A stretch of DNA of 6,495 nt from positions 1-6,495 of the forward strand of contig CALCZO010000210.1 in the NCBI GenBank assembly GCA_937903315.1, read 5' to 3'. This DNA comes from an uncultured Alphaproteobacteria bacterium (GTDB lineage: Bacteria; Pseudomonadota; Alphaproteobacteria; Rhizobiales; Beijerinckiaceae). Of this stretch, positions 5,700-6,495 are shown in pieces. Below the pieces are notes generated by a model. The model was not told where the DNA came from and made no database searches. It was given only the letters and a program-made list of their open reading frames with translations. Numbering within the stretch: position 1 is the first letter of the stretch; each line of letters begins with the position of its first letter. A program made the translations under genes and the position numbers.

Positions 5700-6341
5700 A
5701 TGCGTTCCGAAATGTTGCGATCGATCGGTTTTGCCGGTGGCCTTATGGTCATGATGACGTCGGCCTTGGGGCAGGGTGCGCCGAAGATCGACCCGCCGCC
5801 GTCGCTCACGGCCGCGCAGGCCTCCGAGATGTTGCAGCGCGGTGGATACGTTGTATTTATCCGGCATGGCGCAACGGAAAAGGATTATGCCGATCAGGTG
5901 CGCGCCAGGATGGGCGATTGCAGTTCCCAGCGCGCACTGAGCGAAGTGGGCTGGCAGCAGGCCAAGGCCATTGGGGCCGGATTCCGGAACGCGGGCGTAC
6001 CTGTCCACTCGGTCGTATCAAGCCAGTACTGCCGCGCATGGCAGACGGCGGAGATCGCTTTTGGCCGTCATGAGAAGACTCCCGCCCTCAACTTCGAGAA
6101 GGCCAAGGACTACACCAAGGCGCAGAGCAAGGTGATGCGCGACAATGTCTCGCCACTGCTCGGGGCGGTGCCGCCGGCCAATTCCAATACTGTCCTGGTG
6201 GGTCACGATGATCCGTTCGAGGCGGCAACGGGCTATTACCCCGAGCCGATGGGCGTCATGGTGATCGTCAAGCCGGATGGCAAGGGAGGGCACGCGCTTG
6301 TCGGCCGTGTTCCGCCAGAAGCTTGGGGCGTCAAGAACTGA
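5700..6341 (+). CDS. Exported histidine phosphatase superfamily protein (phosphoglycerate-mutase-like)
   Basis: This 213-residue protein belongs to branch 1 of the histidine phosphatase superfamily. The phosphoacceptor motif is VVFIRHGATE (51-60) with R55, H56 and G57. The second arginine lies in SSQYCRAWQTAE (107-118, R112), and the second histidine in TVLVGHDDPFEA (164-175, H169). The basic, then hydrophobic N-terminus MRSEMLRSIGFAGGLMVMMTSALGQG resembles a Sec signal peptide with cleavage near residue 24, so I infer a periplasmic enzyme. The substrate cannot be told from sequence; relatives dephosphorylate sugars, phosphoproteins or other small molecules. Start choice: ATG 5700 has GGAGGGG eight bases upstream. 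ATG 5694 adds two residues and is nearly as likely. ATG 5622 would put 26 residues before the signal peptide. The gene stands alone, reads from the AT-rich island and converges on the partial gene at the right edge. Confidence 0.88.
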   Translation: MRSEMLRSIGFAGGLMVMMTSALGQGAPKIDPPPSLTAAQASEMLQRGGYVVFIRHGATEKDYADQVRARMGDCSSQRALSEVGWQQAKAIGAGFRNAGVPVHSVVSSQYCRAWQTAEIAFGRHEKTPALNFEKAKDYTKAQSKVMRDNVSPLLGAVPPANSNTVLVGHDDPFEAATGYYPEPMGVMVIVKPDGKGGHALVGRVPPEAWGVKN

Positions 6342-6395
6342 TCCAGACAACCGCCAAACCGCATCGCGAGCCATGTTCCGCGAAGCGGGTTTCGG

Positions 6396-6495
6396 TCACA
6401 GGTCGCTGCGGCCCACCCAGAACACCTCGCCCTCGCTGTTCTCGGTGTTGAGCCAGAAGAACGGTGTATCGGGATAATCCGCCTCAATGATCGCG
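6396..6495 (-). CDS. C-terminal 32 codons of an unrecognised protein, enters from the right edge
   Basis: On the minus strand the frame is open from the window edge to TGA at 6398-6396. It encodes a C-terminus with IIEADYPDTPFFWLNTENSE followed by GEVFWVGRSDL. The composition (acidic and aromatic, ending in a hydrophilic turn), codon use and absence of stops support a real gene end. I do not recognise the family. It is convergent with the phosphatase gene, 54 bases away. The gap holds only a short CCGC-GAA-GCGG hairpin (6378-6388). Confidence 0.55.
   Translation of the reverse strand, partial: AIIEADYPDTPFFWLNTENSEGEVFWVGRSDL

Noticed and set aside
6378..6388. Hairpin CCGC-GAA-GCGG between the convergent genes, as a bidirectional terminator
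   Set aside because: The stem is only four base pairs (five with a wobble) and the T-run is short. This is insufficient to call a terminator.
1..6495. tRNA, rRNA, CRISPR arrays, insertion sequences
   Set aside because: I saw no regularly spaced repeats, transposase-like reading frames, terminal inverted repeats with target duplications, or tRNA-like cloverleaf on either strand.

Overview
The window is GC-rich DNA (roughly 60-65% G+C outside one island) with closely packed genes and strong G/C preference at third codon positions. The full-length EttA-type ABC-F protein has an alphaproteobacterial look (for example its PtIM-region and C-terminal sequence). I infer an alphaproteobacterium, possibly of the Sphingomonadales; the order is a guess from recalled protein style, not from a search.

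Layout, left to right. (1) Positions 1-554, minus strand: the N-terminal part of a protein that starts with a degenerate response-regulator receiver domain and runs off the left edge. (2) A 335-base divergent intergenic region. (3) Positions 890-1318, plus strand: a GlcG/HbpS-family (DUF336) protein. (4) Positions 1457-3585, plus strand: a two-gene chromate-resistance unit. It comprises a rhodanese-ChrB fusion and a full-length two-repeat ChrA transporter that overlap at ATGA, preceded by a leader with two inverted repeats. (5) Positions 3654-5306, plus strand: ettA, preceded by an in-frame 12-codon upstream ORF with a perfect Shine-Dalgarno and followed by a hairpin terminator. (6) About 390 bases without a confident gene, holding a coding-like remnant and a sharply bounded AT-rich island (18% G+C over 100 bases). 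(7) Positions 5700-6341, plus strand: an exported histidine-phosphatase-family protein. (8) Positions 6396-6495, minus strand: the C-terminal 32 codons of an unrecognised protein, convergent with the phosphatase gene.

How the parts work together: ChrB and ChrA are translationally coupled and very likely act together against chromate. The upstream GlcG/HbpS-like protein could belong to the same stress response, but it is 138 bases away and the leader may carry its own promoter. EttA is a housekeeping translation factor unrelated to chromate. The phosphatase appears to be a separate transcription unit reading out of the AT-rich island.

I do not see a clearly undescribed system. The points most worth a second look are the ettA upstream ORF, the AT-rich island, the structured chrBA leader and the pseudo-receiver protein at the left edge.
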